From contig CADCHO010000016.1 in NCBI GenBank assembly GCA_902801255.1, forward strand, positions 1 through 54,748: DNA of 54,748 bases, written 5' to 3'. Made by a program: the position numbers and the translations under genes. The notes below the pieces were generated by a model, which searched no databases, was not told the origin of the DNA, and was given only the letters and a program-made list of their open reading frames with translations. The stretch is from an uncultured Eubacteriales bacterium (GTDB taxonomy: Bacteria > Bacillota > Clostridia > Peptostreptococcales > Anaerovoracaceae). Positions 24,565 to 34,727 of the stretch are shown here, piece by piece. Within the stretch, counting starts at the first letter, position 1. Every line of letters begins with the position of its first letter.

Positions 24565-27045
24565 ATGCGCAACGACAGATATGATTTCACAGAAATAGAG
24601 TCCAAGTGGCAGAAAATCTGGGCTGAAGAAGACGCTTTCAGAACGGTCGAAGATGATTCAAAGGAAAAGTATTACGTACTTGAGATGTTCCCGTATCCTT
24701 CGGGCAAGCTTCACATGGGTCATGTAAGGAACTATTCGATCGGAGATGTCATAGCCAGATACAAAAAGATGGCCGGTTTCAACGTGCTTCATCCGATGGG
24801 ATATGATTCATTCGGACTTCCTGCAGAAAATGCTGCCATTCAGCACAATGCCGAGCCTGCTAAATGGACTTTCGACAATATGGACGAGATGGACAGACAG
24901 CTGGCAAGCATGGGACTTTCCTACGACTGGGACCGCAAAGTCGCTACATGCACACCTGAATATTACAGGTGGACACAGTGGCTCTTCATCCAGTTCTATA
25001 AGAAAGGTCTCGCATATAAGAAAGATAACCCGGTAAACTGGTGCCCAAGCTGCCAGACAGTACTTGCAAACGAGCAGGTAGTGGACGGAAAGTGCGAGAG
25101 ATGCAAAACAGAAGTCACTAAAAAGAATCTGTCGCAGTGGTATCTGAAGATCACAGATTATGCTGACAGGCTGCTTGGCAACCTGGACAAGCTCGAAGGA
25201 TGGCCTGACAAGGTAAAAACCATGCAGCGCAACTGGATCGGCAAGAGCTACGGAGCAAACATCAACTTCGAGATCAAGGACTCAGACAAAGTTCTTGAAG
25301 TATTCACTACAAGAGCAGATACACTCTTCGGTGCTACATACATGGTAATGTCACCTGAGCATCCGTTCGTGAACGAGCTGGTTGCAGGCCGTCCTGAAGA
25401 AGCTGAAGTAGAGGCTTATCAGGAGAAGGCCCGCCGCATGAGCGACATAGAGAGGACATCGACAAGCAATGAAAAGACAGGCGTTTTTATCGGAAGATAT
25501 GCGATAAATCCTGTCAACGGTAAGGAGATCCCTATCTACATTTCTGATTATGTACTCATGGGATACGGTACCGGTGCTATCATGGCTGTTCCTGCTCATG
25601 ACCAGAGAGACTTTGATTTTGCGAAGGCTTTCGGCCTTGACATTATTCCGGTAGTTGATCCTGAAGATCCTTCTATCGATCTCTATGATCTCAAGGAAGC
25701 TTTTGTAGCTGAAGGCAAAATGATAAATTCCGGACAGTTTGACGGAATGAACAACAAAGAGGCCATTCCTGCAATGATAGAATGGCTAAATGAAAAAGGA
25801 ATAGGTGACAAGACTGTCAACTTCAGACTCAGAGACTGGCTTATATCAAGGCAGAGATACTGGGGAGCTCCTATCCCGATGATCTGGTGCGATGAGTGCG
25901 GGTGGGTTCCTGAAAAAGAGGAGAATCTGCCTGTACTGCTTCCAACTGACGTTGAATTCACCGGCAAGGGAGAATCGCCGATCACAACAAGCAAGACTTT
26001 CGTAGACACCGTATGTCCATGCTGCGGAAGGCCGGCAAGAAGGGAAGTTGACACGATGGATACCTTCGTGGATTCTTCATGGTACTTCCTCAGATACTGC
26101 GACCCTCATAATGAAGATGCTCCTTTCAGCAAGGAAAAGGCGGACTACTGGATGAACGTAGACCAGTATATCGGCGGAGTTGAGCACGCGATACTCCACC
26201 TCATGTACGCAAGATTCTTCCAGATGTTCCTTTACGATATAGGTCTCTGCAAGGAAGAAGAGCCTTTCAAAAACCTGCTTACTCAGGGCATGGTCATTAA
26301 AGATGGAGCCAAGATGAGCAAGTCACTCGGCAATGTAGTCAGTCCGGCAGAGATCCAGGCAAGATACGGATCAGATACAGCAAGACTGTTTATCCTCTTT
26401 GCTGCACCGCCTGAAAAAGAACTGGACTGGTCAGATGAGGGTGTTGAGGGAAGCTACAGATTCCTCAACCGCGTTTACAGACTTGTATATGAATATATAA
26501 ATGATATAAGGGGTAATGCTGAAGTTCCTGCAGATTACAAGGCAGCAAACGCAGCAGATAAATCCCTCGACTTCATGATGAACACCTCTATAAAGAAGGT
26601 TACTGAGGATGCCGGCGGAAGATTCAATTTCAATACTGCCATTGCATCTATCATGGAGCTCGTAAACGAGATGTATAAATATAAAAACGGCGACATTAAT
26701 CTGCCGCTGTTCAATAAAGCGATCGAGACGCTGCTGACGCTTCTCAATCCGTTCTGTCCGCATATCACGGAGGAACTCTGGAGTCAGCTCGGCCATGAAG
26801 ACAGACTTTATAACAGGGCATGGCCGGAATGTGATGAATCTGCTCTCGTTAAAGATGAGATACAGATCGTCCTGCAGATAAACGGCAAGCTGAAAGATAA
26901 ACTGATGCTGCCTAATAATTCAGATAAGGAGGTAGTTGAAGGAGCCGCAAGAGCTTCGGAAAGATTCAAAGAAGCTACAGAAGGACGCGAAGTCATCAAG
27001 GTGATCTACGTTCCTAACAAGATCATCAATTTCGTTGTTAAATAG
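24565..27045 (+). CDS. leuS: Leucyl-tRNA synthetase
   Basis: An 826-residue class I synthetase. HIGH motif variant HMGH at residues 50-53, zinc-binding CPSC and CERC cysteines near 150-175, the CP1 editing domain with a Thr-rich [13 protein letters not shown] and [15 protein letters not shown], and KMSKS at 583-587. The length is normal for bacteria. It closes the nadD-yqeK-rsfS-leuS run. The 15-base gap upstream leaves no room for a leucine T-box. Confidence 0.97.
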   Translation: MRNDRYDFTEIESKWQKIWAEEDAFRTVEDDSKEKYYVLEMFPYPSGKLHMGHVRNYSIGDVIARYKKMAGFNVLHPMGYDSFGLPAENAAIQHNAEPAKWTFDNMDEMDRQLASMGLSYDWDRKVATCTPEYYRWTQWLFIQFYKKGLAYKKDNPVNWCPSCQTVLANEQVVDGKCERCKTEVTKKNLSQWYLKITDYADRLLGNLDKLEGWPDKVKTMQRNWIGKSYGANINFEIKDSDKVLEVFTTRADTLFGATYMVMSPEHPFVNELVAGRPEEAEVEAYQEKARRMSDIERTSTSNEKTGVFIGRYAINPVNGKEIPIYISDYVLMGYGTGAIMAVPAHDQRDFDFAKAFGLDIIPVVDPEDPSIDLYDLKEAFVAEGKMINSGQFDGMNNKEAIPAMIEWLNEKGIGDKTVNFRLRDWLISRQRYWGAPIPMIWCDECGWVPEKEENLPVLLPTDVEFTGKGESPITTSKTFVDTVCPCCGRPARREVDTMDTFVDSSWYFLRYCDPHNEDAPFSKEKADYWMNVDQYIGGVEHAILHLMYARFFQMFLYDIGLCKEEEPFKNLLTQGMVIKDGAKMSKSLGNVVSPAEIQARYGSDTARLFILFAAPPEKELDWSDEGVEGSYRFLNRVYRLVYEYINDIRGNAEVPADYKAANAADKSLDFMMNTSIKKVTEDAGGRFNFNTAIASIMELVNEMYKYKNGDINLPLFNKAIETLLTLLNPFCPHITEELWSQLGHEDRLYNRAWPECDESALVKDEIQIVLQINGKLKDKLMLPNNSDKEVVEGAARASERFKEATEGREVIKVIYVPNKIINFVVK

Positions 27046-27059
27046 CGGCTTCGCCATTT

Positions 27060-28793
27060 ATGACAAGATATAAGAATAATAATAAGAGGAGGGCGAAAGC
27101 CCCCGCTAAAGCAATACAAAAGAATAAAGAAAAGATCAGGCCGCCTTTCAGGATCATACCTCTGGGCGGAATGAAAGAAATAGGAAAAAACTGTACACTC
27201 ATTGAGTGCAATGATGAGATACTTATCATTGACTGCGGATTCGCTTTTCCTGAGTATGAGATGTTCGGAATCGACATCGTGATTCCTGATTTCACATATC
27301 TCAAGGAAAACATGGAAAAGGTAAAGGGACTGATCATAACTCACGGACATGAGGACCATATAGGAGGTATACCGTATCTTCTTCAGGAAATGAGTGTTCC
27401 GGTGTATGCTTCGCCTCTGGCAATGGGAATGATAGAACATAAGCTGGAGGAGAATTATCTGAGCTGTGAAGGGCATGTTATCAGATCCGGTGACAGATTC
27501 AATGTGGGATGTTTTTCCGTAGAAGCCATTCAGACGAACCACAGCATTGCCGATTCGCTTGCATACTCGATTAAGTTCCCGGGCGGCCATGTGGTCCATA
27601 CCGGAGACTTCAAGATCGACTATTCGCCGCTTGACGGCAAGGTTATCGATCTCAACAGATTCTCGCAGCTCGGAGATCAGGGCGTAGACGTACTGCTCTG
27701 CGACAGCACGAATGTACTCCGCAAGGGTTACACTCCATCTGAAGCAGTAGTAAGGCGGTCAATTGATGAGATTTTCGACAATACCGAAAGAAGAATAATC
27801 ATCGCAACGTTTGCTTCGAACGTACACAGGATCAAATACTTCATTGAGGCTTCCATGAAGCATCACAGAAGGATAGCGGTATCGGGAAGGTCGATGGAAA
27901 ACCTGCTGGCCTTGTCCAAAAGTCTTGGATATCTTAATGATATTCCGGATTCCGTATTTGTAGATGTAAGTGAAGCCAGAAATATCGCTGACAACAAGAT
28001 CACTATTATTACTACAGGAAGCCAGGGCGAGCCTATGAGCGCTCTTACCCGCATGGCATATGACAATCATAAATCCATCAAGCTCAAGAAGAATGATGTA
28101 GTCGTATTCTCCTCGTCGCCTATACCTGGCAATGAAAAGGTGATCTCACAGATAGTCAACAGGCTGTATGAGAAAGAAGTTGACGTTGTGCTCGCATCGG
28201 CCATGGACGTACATGTATCAGGTCATGCGTCATCAGAAGAGCTGAAACTGATACACACTCTTATCAGACCGAAATACTTTATACCGGCTCACGGTGAATA
28301 CAGACATCTTGCAGAACATGCAAAGCTCTCACAGGCACTGGGGCAGTCTAAGGACAGGATATTCATACTCGGCAACGGAGATGCTCTTGAAGTAAACGGC
28401 AAGGAAACGCATCTGATCAGAGGATACACTTCCGGCGAAGATGTGATGGTAGACGGGTATGGAATAGGTGATGTAGGCAGCGTTGTTCTCAAAGACAGAA
28501 AGAAGCTTTCTCAGGCCGGCCTGATAACCATATCGGTCGCACTCGATTCAGCCACAGGTTCACTTATGGCGGAGCCTATTCTGAACACCAGAGGATTCAT
28601 CTTTGTTGAAGAACATATGGATCTTATCAGGGAGGCTATAAATGTCGTCTACAATACGATCGGAAAGAGCACTTCAAAAGGCGCACTTGATAAAGCATCT
28701 CTTTCAAGAGCAATCAAATCGGACATGAAGACTTTCATATATAACACGACAAAGAAGAGTCCGATGATCATACCTGTAATTCTTTACGTATAA
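27060..28793 (+). CDS. rnj: Ribonuclease J
   Basis: A 577-residue metallo-beta-lactamase/beta-CASP nuclease with 5'-3' exo- and endonuclease activity in mRNA decay and rRNA maturation. The metal motif HGHEDH lies at residues 95-100, followed by GGHVVHTGDFKID, the beta-CASP block TTGSQGEPMSALTRM and VSGHASSEELKL. The N-terminal 30 residues are Lys/Arg-rich. ATG 27060 has no clear ribosome site; the nearest strong AGAGGAGG lies downstream of it within the gene. A YlbF-family gene follows directly. Confidence 0.94.
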   Translation: MTRYKNNNKRRAKAPAKAIQKNKEKIRPPFRIIPLGGMKEIGKNCTLIECNDEILIIDCGFAFPEYEMFGIDIVIPDFTYLKENMEKVKGLIITHGHEDHIGGIPYLLQEMSVPVYASPLAMGMIEHKLEENYLSCEGHVIRSGDRFNVGCFSVEAIQTNHSIADSLAYSIKFPGGHVVHTGDFKIDYSPLDGKVIDLNRFSQLGDQGVDVLLCDSTNVLRKGYTPSEAVVRRSIDEIFDNTERRIIIATFASNVHRIKYFIEASMKHHRRIAVSGRSMENLLALSKSLGYLNDIPDSVFVDVSEARNIADNKITIITTGSQGEPMSALTRMAYDNHKSIKLKKNDVVVFSSSPIPGNEKVISQIVNRLYEKEVDVVLASAMDVHVSGHASSEELKLIHTLIRPKYFIPAHGEYRHLAEHAKLSQALGQSKDRIFILGNGDALEVNGKETHLIRGYTSGEDVMVDGYGIGDVGSVVLKDRKKLSQAGLITISVALDSATGSLMAEPILNTRGFIFVEEHMDLIREAINVVYNTIGKSTSKGALDKASLSRAIKSDMKTFIYNTTKKSPMIIPVILYV

Positions 28794-28808
28794 AGGAGGT
28801 AACAGATT

Positions 28809-29132
28809 ATGAATGTTTATGACGAGGCTCACAGCCTTGCAAGAGCAATCAGGGAGTCCAACGAGTTCAAGGAATTCGACAGGATCAGAAAAGAAGTTGA
28901 CAATGACAAGGAATGTTCTGAAATGCTTAAGGAGCTCACGGAGCTCCAGGTGCAGCTTCAGACATCCCAGCTCACCGGCCAGCAGCCTGATAAGGACACG
29001 TTCGCACGTTTTCAGAGCCTCAGCACGATGGTAATGACAAAACCTCTTGCTGCACAGTACATGCAGGCTCAGATGGCAATTGCTACTATGATGAATGACG
29101 TGTTTGGCATCGTCGGTGAAGCAATCAAATAA
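28809..29132 (+). CDS. ylbF: YlbF/YmcA family protein
   Basis: A 107-residue, all-helical protein of the YlbF/YmcA (Ric) family. In Bacillus, YlbF, YmcA and YaaT form a complex that directs RNase Y to certain mRNAs. The segment YDEAHSLARAIRESNEFKEF and the central helix rich in Glu and Gln fit the family. AAAGGAGG lies 9-10 bases before the ATG. Its position right after RNase J suggests a role in RNA turnover, though which nuclease it serves here is not known. Confidence 0.85.
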   Translation: MNVYDEAHSLARAIRESNEFKEFDRIRKEVDNDKECSEMLKELTELQVQLQTSQLTGQQPDKDTFARFQSLSTMVMTKPLAAQYMQAQMAIATMMNDVFGIVGEAIK

Positions 29133-29172
29133 TAAGTCTATTAATTAAAAAACATAAAAAGGAGAAACACCA

Positions 29173-29733
29173 ATGATTTATGCAAGTGACTTCAGAAAAG
29201 GTATTACTTTTGAGATGAACGGCGAACCTCATGTAGTGCTTGATTTCCAGCATGTAAAGCCGGGCAAGGGAGCTGCTTTCGTAAGAACAAAGTACAGAAA
29301 CATCCTTACAGGTGCTACCCGCGAGGAAGCTTTCAACCCTAATGACAAGTTCCCTAAAGCACATATTGAGACAAAGCAGATGCAGTATCTCTACAATGAC
29401 GGAGAACTCTACTACTTCATGGATCAGGAGACTTATGATCAGGTTCCTCTGACATATGAGCTTGTTGAGGACGCTATCAAGTATATCCGCGAGAATGATG
29501 TCGCTACAGTCAAATTCTATAAGGAAAATGCATTTACTGTTGAAGCTCCGAACTTTGTAGATCTTGAAGTCGTTGAGACTGAGCCGGGCGTAAAGGGCGA
29601 TACAGCAACCAACGTTACAAAGGCAGCTACAGTTGAGACAGGTGCAGTTATCCAGGTTCCTATCTTCATCAATGAAGGTGAGAGAATCCAGATCGACACA
29701 AGATCGGGTGAGTATCTCGGAAGATCCAAATAG
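29173..29733 (+). CDS. efp: Elongation factor P
   Basis: A 186-residue factor that helps the ribosome join consecutive prolines. The tip loop is [13 protein letters not shown] with Lys32, the residue that is modified in Bacillus EF-P. The three OB-like domains are complete and end in the usual GEYLGRSK-type tail. AAAAGGAG precedes the ATG. No EpmA/EpmB genes are nearby. Another proposed anti-stalling factor, YebC, is encoded earlier in the window. Confidence 0.97.
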   Translation: MIYASDFRKGITFEMNGEPHVVLDFQHVKPGKGAAFVRTKYRNILTGATREEAFNPNDKFPKAHIETKQMQYLYNDGELYYFMDQETYDQVPLTYELVEDAIKYIRENDVATVKFYKENAFTVEAPNFVDLEVVETEPGVKGDTATNVTKAATVETGAVIQVPIFINEGERIQIDTRSGEYLGRSK

Positions 29734-29742
29734 GAGACTCCT

Positions 29743-30756
29743 TTGAAAGAAGAAAAGAGCATCAAGCGTTTTCGCAGACCACTGAGGATTATTACTGTAC
29801 TCATTATTCTTGCAGCGGTAGTCCTCTGGTCTGTTTACATGATGTCCAAGCCTTATGACAGAACGCGTACGACCTACGCGGATTTTGTCGTTGAAGAAGG
29901 TGATGGCCTGAGTACGATTGCCGAACACCTTGATGAGCAGAAATTTATAAAAAGCGCATCCCGCTTTGAGACTCTAGGTAAACTTACTCTGGCAAAGGAC
30001 TTCAAGCCAGGAACATACTATCTGTCTCCTTCGATGGACTCACTCAGCATACTGAGAACACTTCAGAGCGGTCTGACTACTTCGAAGGGGTTCACGGTTC
30101 CTGCAGGTTATACCATTACACAGCTTGCAGCTGCACTCGACAGGGACGGCCTGGCAGACAAGGAGAAATTCCTTGAAGCTGCTGCGTCTCCCGACCTTGC
30201 ACAGCTCGAAGTTCTCGGTGAAAACGAGGAAGGCCTGACAGGCACAGACCTGATTGAAGGATTCCTTCTGCCGGGAGAATACACTCTTTCATCCGATGCG
30301 GATGAAACAATGATGATAATAATGATGCTCGATGCATTCGGTAACTTCTATAATGATGACTGCAGTGCAAGAGCAGACGAGCTCGGTATCACGACCAGGC
30401 AGCTTCTTGTGATGGCTTCGATGATCGAAAAAGAGACTTCAGTCGATAAGGAAAGATCTATCATATCGGGAGTCATACACAATCAGATCAACATGGAACT
30501 CATCAAAATAGATGAGCTTCCTGACAAACCGCTTTGCTCGCCAAGCAAGGAATCAATAATGGCAGCTCTTTATCCTGATGAGCATGAGTATACATATTAT
30601 GTTCTTAACAGCACTCTGGACGGAACACATAAGTTCACATCTGACGAGGCTGAGTATAATGCATTGCTCGCAGAATACGAAAATGCGGTAAAAGAAGCTG
30701 CCGAAGAAGCTGAAGAAACCGAAGAAAATACCGAAAGCGAAGGCGAGGGTGAATGA
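29743..30756 (+). CDS. mltG: MltG-like endolytic transglycosylase
   Basis: A 337-residue single-pass membrane protein (hydrophobic segment about residues 17-38) with an extracytoplasmic YceG/MltG domain that cuts nascent peptidoglycan strands. The catalytic Glu lies in MASMIEKETS (Glu229). The LysM-like region VVEEGDGLSTIAEHL comes before it and CSPSKESIMAALYPDEHEY after it. The C-terminal 25 residues are almost all Glu and Ala. The start is TTG 29743 behind TAGGAG. It is coupled to the next gene through ATGA, as in the Bacillus yrrL-yrrM-yrrN-yrrO order. Confidence 0.9.
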   Translation: MKEEKSIKRFRRPLRIITVLIILAAVVLWSVYMMSKPYDRTRTTYADFVVEEGDGLSTIAEHLDEQKFIKSASRFETLGKLTLAKDFKPGTYYLSPSMDSLSILRTLQSGLTTSKGFTVPAGYTITQLAAALDRDGLADKEKFLEAAASPDLAQLEVLGENEEGLTGTDLIEGFLLPGEYTLSSDADETMMIIMMLDAFGNFYNDDCSARADELGITTRQLLVMASMIEKETSVDKERSIISGVIHNQINMELIKIDELPDKPLCSPSKESIMAALYPDEHEYTYYVLNSTLDGTHKFTSDEAEYNALLAEYENAVKEAAEEAEETEENTESEGEGE

Positions 30757-31433
30757 AATACGTAAGGGACATTCCTTTCAAGGAATTCGTCGACAGCCAT
30801 CACAGAGCTTTCGATGACGACCTTGCAAAACTCAGGCGTTCAAATGAGGATGAAGATGTTCCTCTCATTTTTACTGAGACAGAAGAAATACTCGGTCTTC
30901 TTATAGGGCTTACACATCCCGTAAGAATTCTTGAGATAGGAACCGCTTACGGATATTCAGCATTGTTTTTTGCAAAAAAACTGCCTGAAGCGCACATTAC
31001 AACGATCGAGCGCAATCCGGTCATGGTAGAAGCTGCCAGAGCTGCTTTTTCCTCCAGAAAGGAGGGAGAACGTATAGATTTACTGATCGGAGATGCAGCT
31101 GAAATACTCGATCAGTTTGTATGTGATCTCGCTGATGCAGATGAATCGGAAAAGTTCGATTTTGTGTTCATAGATGCTGCAAAAAGCCATTACAAAGAGT
31201 TCTTTGAAGCAGCTGAAAAGATATGCATCAAAGATGCTCTGATAGTTTGCGACAACATTCTTTTAAAGGGTTGGATAGTAGAAGCTGAAGGCAAAGAAGC
31301 GAAACGGCACAGAACAAGTATAAAATACATGAAAAAGTTTCTTGAATATCTCCGTGAGCGTGATGATCTGGAGGTATCTATACTTACCGGAGCTGACGGC
31401 CTTGCAATAATCAGATTTATAAATGAACAGTAA
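30753..31433 (+). CDS. trmR: TrmR-like O-methyltransferase (tRNA 5-hydroxyuridine methyltransferase candidate)
   Basis: A 226-residue class I SAM-dependent O-methyltransferase. The SAM motif ILEIGTAYGYSALFFA and the metal/catalytic block FDFVFIDAAKSHYKEFF match the YrrM family. In Bacillus YrrM (TrmR) methylates 5-hydroxyuridine at the tRNA wobble base. Its position between mltG and a U32 peptidase-family gene is the same as in Bacillus, which favours this role over generic caffeoyl-CoA-type O-methyltransferase annotations. It overlaps the next gene by 11 bases. Confidence 0.82.
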   Translation: MKYVRDIPFKEFVDSHHRAFDDDLAKLRRSNEDEDVPLIFTETEEILGLLIGLTHPVRILEIGTAYGYSALFFAKKLPEAHITTIERNPVMVEAARAAFSSRKEGERIDLLIGDAAEILDQFVCDLADADESEKFDFVFIDAAKSHYKEFFEAAEKICIKDALIVCDNILLKGWIVEAEGKEAKRHRTSIKYMKKFLEYLRERDDLEVSILTGADGLAIIRFINEQ

Positions 31434-32661
31434 CAACAAACCAAAACTCGAATTGCTTGCCCCGGCAGGCGATATGGAAAAACTGAAAACCGCGGTCAGG
31501 TTCGGAGCTGACGCTGTCTATTTCGGCGGTGAGATGTTCAGCCTCAGAGCTGGAGCCGGCAATTTTACGGTGCCTGAGATCGAAGAGGCGATGGAATGGC
31601 TGCATTCCAATAATGCCAAGGGTTACATGACCATAAACATATACCCTCACAACGGCGATATTTTACCTCTGAGGGATTATATCGGCAAAATCAGGCATAT
31701 TCCCGTCGACGCATTTCTTGTGTCTGATCCGGGAGTTATGGGGCTTATACGTGAACAGATCCCTGATGCTGAGATACACCTTTCCACACAGGCAAACACC
31801 ACAAATTATCTGACTGCACGATTCTGGGCTTCACAGGGAGTCAAACGTATAGTATGTGCACGCGAGATGAGCCTTGAAGAGATAAGGATAATGAGGGCAG
31901 AACTCCCTGAAGATATAGAAATCGAATCTTTCGTACACGGTGCAATGTGCATCTCATATTCGGGAAGATGCCTGCTCAGCAACTTCATGGCCGGAAGAGA
32001 TGCCAACCGCGGAGCGTGCACTCATCCATGCAGATGGAAGTATGCTTTGGTGGAGGAGCAAAGACCCGGACAGTATTATCCGATCGAAGAGGACGGATAT
32101 GGCAGTTACATACTTAATTCACGTGATCTTTGCATGATAGATCACATTCCGGATCTCGCCGAAGCAGGTGTCTACTCGCTTAAGATTGAGGGGCGCATGA
32201 AATCCATGTACTATGTGGCTACTGTTGTAACTGCCTACAGGGCTGCAATTGACGCGTACCTCAGCGACCCTGAGAATTACGTGTTCGACAGCAAATGGTA
32301 CGATGAACTGTGTAAGGCGAGTCACAGGGAATTTACTCACGGGTTCTATTACAACAAACCTACAGATAAAGACCAGAACTATCTGACCAGCGATTACACA
32401 AGGGATTACTCTTTTATAGGTCTGGTCAGAGAGACTGATGAAAATACAGGCCTTACAACGGTTGAACAGAGAAATAAATTCTCTATAGGAGATACCGTAG
32501 AAGTATTCGGACCGTATACAGCTTATTACGAAGAGACCATAAACGAAATGTATGATGAGGAGGGCAATGCAATAGAGAGTGCACCTCATCCTCAGCAGAT
32601 ACTTCGTATACGCTTCAAACGAATACCTGAAGAAGGCTTCATATTACGAAAAAGGAAGTAA
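31423..32661 (+). CDS. trhP: U32 peptidase-family protein, TrhP-like tRNA hydroxylation protein
   Basis: A 412-residue U32 family protein. It opens with KLELLAPAGDMEKLKTAV and FGADAVYFGG, and carries the conserved cysteine region CISYSGRC, GACTHPCRWKY thought to hold an iron-sulfur cluster. Members once called collagenases (YrrN/YrrO, YegQ) are now known as TrhP proteins needed for prephenate-dependent 5-hydroxyuridine formation in tRNA. Standing right after a TrmR-like methyltransferase, it would supply the substrate for it. Bacillus has two such genes in tandem; only one is here. Confidence 0.85.
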   Translation: MNSNNKPKLELLAPAGDMEKLKTAVRFGADAVYFGGEMFSLRAGAGNFTVPEIEEAMEWLHSNNAKGYMTINIYPHNGDILPLRDYIGKIRHIPVDAFLVSDPGVMGLIREQIPDAEIHLSTQANTTNYLTARFWASQGVKRIVCAREMSLEEIRIMRAELPEDIEIESFVHGAMCISYSGRCLLSNFMAGRDANRGACTHPCRWKYALVEEQRPGQYYPIEEDGYGSYILNSRDLCMIDHIPDLAEAGVYSLKIEGRMKSMYYVATVVTAYRAAIDAYLSDPENYVFDSKWYDELCKASHREFTHGFYYNKPTDKDQNYLTSDYTRDYSFIGLVRETDENTGLTTVEQRNKFSIGDTVEVFGPYTAYYEETINEMYDEEGNAIESAPHPQQILRIRFKRIPEEGFILRKRK

Positions 32662-32671
32662 GGAGAATAAA

Positions 32672-34018
32672 ATGGAAGACGGCAGTTTACCCTCTTATTT
32701 GTTTCTGATACTGATCATTCTGATCATTGTTTTCAACGGCCTTGTTGTTGCGTGCAAACGAGCACTCGACTACATTGACCGCAATGTGATCAAGGATATG
32801 CTTGAAGATGAGCCTGACAATAAAAGGCTGCAGACAGTTACGGATTTTCTGGCAAAACCGTCAAAGTATCACTATGCAGATCATGCGGCAAGTTTTATAA
32901 GCATAATAGTATGCTTCATGCTGTTCAACATTCTGATGCTGATAATTGATTCACGCAGCATGTCAGATGATTTTGGATTTTACAGGGATGGCTTCGGCTT
33001 TTTCATACTGATACTTTGCAACCTTGGGTTTTATATTATTTATACAGCGCTTTCGGATATACTCCCGAAGAAGCTCGCTGCACAATCCAGCGAAGCAGCA
33101 GGTATCGGCCTAATCGGATTCCAGAAGTTTATATACATAATAACGCTTCCTCTTATATGGATCTGCAAGACGATCGCTAATCTGGTACTACGTATAATGG
33201 GCAAGAAAGTCGATGTGGATGACGCATACTTTTCGGAAGATAAGGTAATGTCAATGCTCGACAGGGGTCAGGAATCAGGCGAGATCAAGGAAGAAGGCCG
33301 CAAAATGATAGACTCGATATTCGAGTTTGACGACCTCCTTGCATATGAGATCATGACTCCTCGTACGGATGTTTTCATGTTCGACCTTGATGACGACAGA
33401 AGCGAGTATTTTGAGGAACTCATGGAGCTCACTCATTCCAGGATTCCTGTGTATAAAGGAGATCCTGACAACATTGTCGGAATCCTGCATATCAAGGATT
33501 ATCTTTACAACGCCACAAAGAAGGGATTCGATAACGTAGATATTAAGAAACTGCTTAGACCGGCATACTTTGTTCCTGAGACTAAAAATATAGATTCTCT
33601 TTTCAGGGAACTGCAGATAGAAAAGCAGCATCTGGCAATTCTTATTGATGAATACGGCGGATTCAGCGGTATTGTATCTGTTGAAGATATCATTGAACAG
33701 ATCGTGGGTGATATCGACGACGAATTTGATGAAGAAGACCGCATCATTGAGAAAGTTAACGATACTACATTTATCGTTGATGGCAATGTTTATCTCGATG
33801 ACCTTGAGGAAGAGACCGGTGTAGAGCTGGAATCAGAGACAAGTGAAACTATCGGAGGCTTTATTATAGACCTTATGGGCGAGATACCTAGGGAAAATGT
33901 AAAGTATAAGCCGATATCCTATGAAGACTACGACTTCACGATACTGTCGGTAAAAGACCGCAGGATAGAAAAAATACGGATAGAAAAGGCAGAGAGAGAG
34001 GATGGCTCCGGTGAATGA
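32672..34018 (+). CDS. CNNM/CBS-domain membrane protein (hemolysin C / CorC family)
   Basis: A 448-residue protein. Four hydrophobic segments in the first 190 residues form a DUF21-like domain, followed by a CBS pair (EIMTPRTDVFMFD near 228-240, then EYGGFSGIVSVEDIIEQIVG) and a C-terminal CorC_HlyC domain (FIVDGNVYLDDLEEETG). Such proteins are linked to magnesium or other cation export and balance; the old hemolysin name is misleading. ATG 32672 is chosen because TAAGGAGAATAA precedes it; the frame is open further upstream into the previous gene. Confidence 0.87.
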   Translation: MEDGSLPSYLFLILIILIIVFNGLVVACKRALDYIDRNVIKDMLEDEPDNKRLQTVTDFLAKPSKYHYADHAASFISIIVCFMLFNILMLIIDSRSMSDDFGFYRDGFGFFILILCNLGFYIIYTALSDILPKKLAAQSSEAAGIGLIGFQKFIYIITLPLIWICKTIANLVLRIMGKKVDVDDAYFSEDKVMSMLDRGQESGEIKEEGRKMIDSIFEFDDLLAYEIMTPRTDVFMFDLDDDRSEYFEELMELTHSRIPVYKGDPDNIVGILHIKDYLYNATKKGFDNVDIKKLLRPAYFVPETKNIDSLFRELQIEKQHLAILIDEYGGFSGIVSVEDIIEQIVGDIDDEFDEEDRIIEKVNDTTFIVDGNVYLDDLEEETGVELESETSETIGGFIIDLMGEIPRENVKYKPISYEDYDFTILSVKDRRIEKIRIEKAEREDGSGE

Positions 34019-34334
34019 CATTAATCTGGTCGAACTGGTCGAAAAAGATATTATCTCATTTGACGGCGTCAGCAGATTTCCGGATTTCAGTTTAAGCGAC
34101 AACATCCAGAAAGCTATCGGGATGGATATTCATAATCCGGGAATCAGAATAAGCGAAGATGACGGTGTTCTGACGATAAACTGCGAAATAATCGTATATT
34201 TCGGGGTGAATATACCTCAGCTTTGTTATGACATCCAGTCAAAAGTAAAAAGAGAGATCGAAGAGAAAACAGACTTTACTGTAAAAGCAGTAAATATACG
34301 TGTTGAAGGTCTGGACAAAAAGGAGATAAATTGA
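34002..34334 (+). CDS. Asp23/Gls24 family protein
   Basis: A 110-residue Asp23/Gls24 family protein. The family pattern PGIRISEDDGVLTINCEIIV, FGVNIPQLCYDIQSKVKREI and FTVKAVNIRVEGL is clear. In many Firmicutes a gene of this family precedes nusB, as here. Roles in envelope stress have been described for some members, but this branch is not characterised. GAGAGAGG precedes ATG 34002, which overlaps the upstream gene by 17 bases and the nusB start by 4. Confidence 0.9.
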   Translation: MAPVNDINLVELVEKDIISFDGVSRFPDFSLSDNIQKAIGMDIHNPGIRISEDDGVLTINCEIIVYFGVNIPQLCYDIQSKVKREIEEKTDFTVKAVNIRVEGLDKKEIN

Positions 34335-34723
34335 AAAGAGAAGATATAAGAGAAATAACGATGCAGCTCGTTTATCAGATGGATATGACTGAAGATTTCA
34401 GGGTCGCTGACCTTTCCATAGTAGATGAGAATGTGAAGGCTGCAGGCAAAAAACAGGCTGCGGAGACTCTTGCTGCGGTCCAGGACCATCACGATGAAAT
34501 CGACGCATTGATCAGTGAAAACCTTGATAAATGGTCGATCGAAAGGATAGCAAAGACTGACCTTGCCATCCTCAGGACGGCAGTTGCAGAGATGCTTTAT
34601 GTTGAAAGTATACCTGTAAGTGTTTCGATAAATGAAGCAGTGAATCTTGCCAAAAAGTATGGTGATGACAGATCGTACGCTTTCATCAATTCAGTGCTCG
34701 GCAAGATATCACGCAATATATAA
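34331..34723 (+). CDS. nusB: Transcription antitermination factor NusB
   Basis: A 130-residue all-helical protein that binds boxA RNA with NusE (S10) during rRNA transcription. The C-terminal signature is strong: RIAKTDLAILRTAVAEML, IPVSVSINEAVNLAKKYG, AFINSVLGKI. The start is TTG 34331 behind AAAGGAGA. The order asp23-nusB-tsaD-like-xseA-xseB-ispA-tlyA is typical of Clostridia. Confidence 0.95.
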   Translation: MKREDIREITMQLVYQMDMTEDFRVADLSIVDENVKAAGKKQAAETLAAVQDHHDEIDALISENLDKWSIERIAKTDLAILRTAVAEMLYVESIPVSVSINEAVNLAKKYGDDRSYAFINSVLGKISRNI

Positions 34724-34727
34724 AAAC

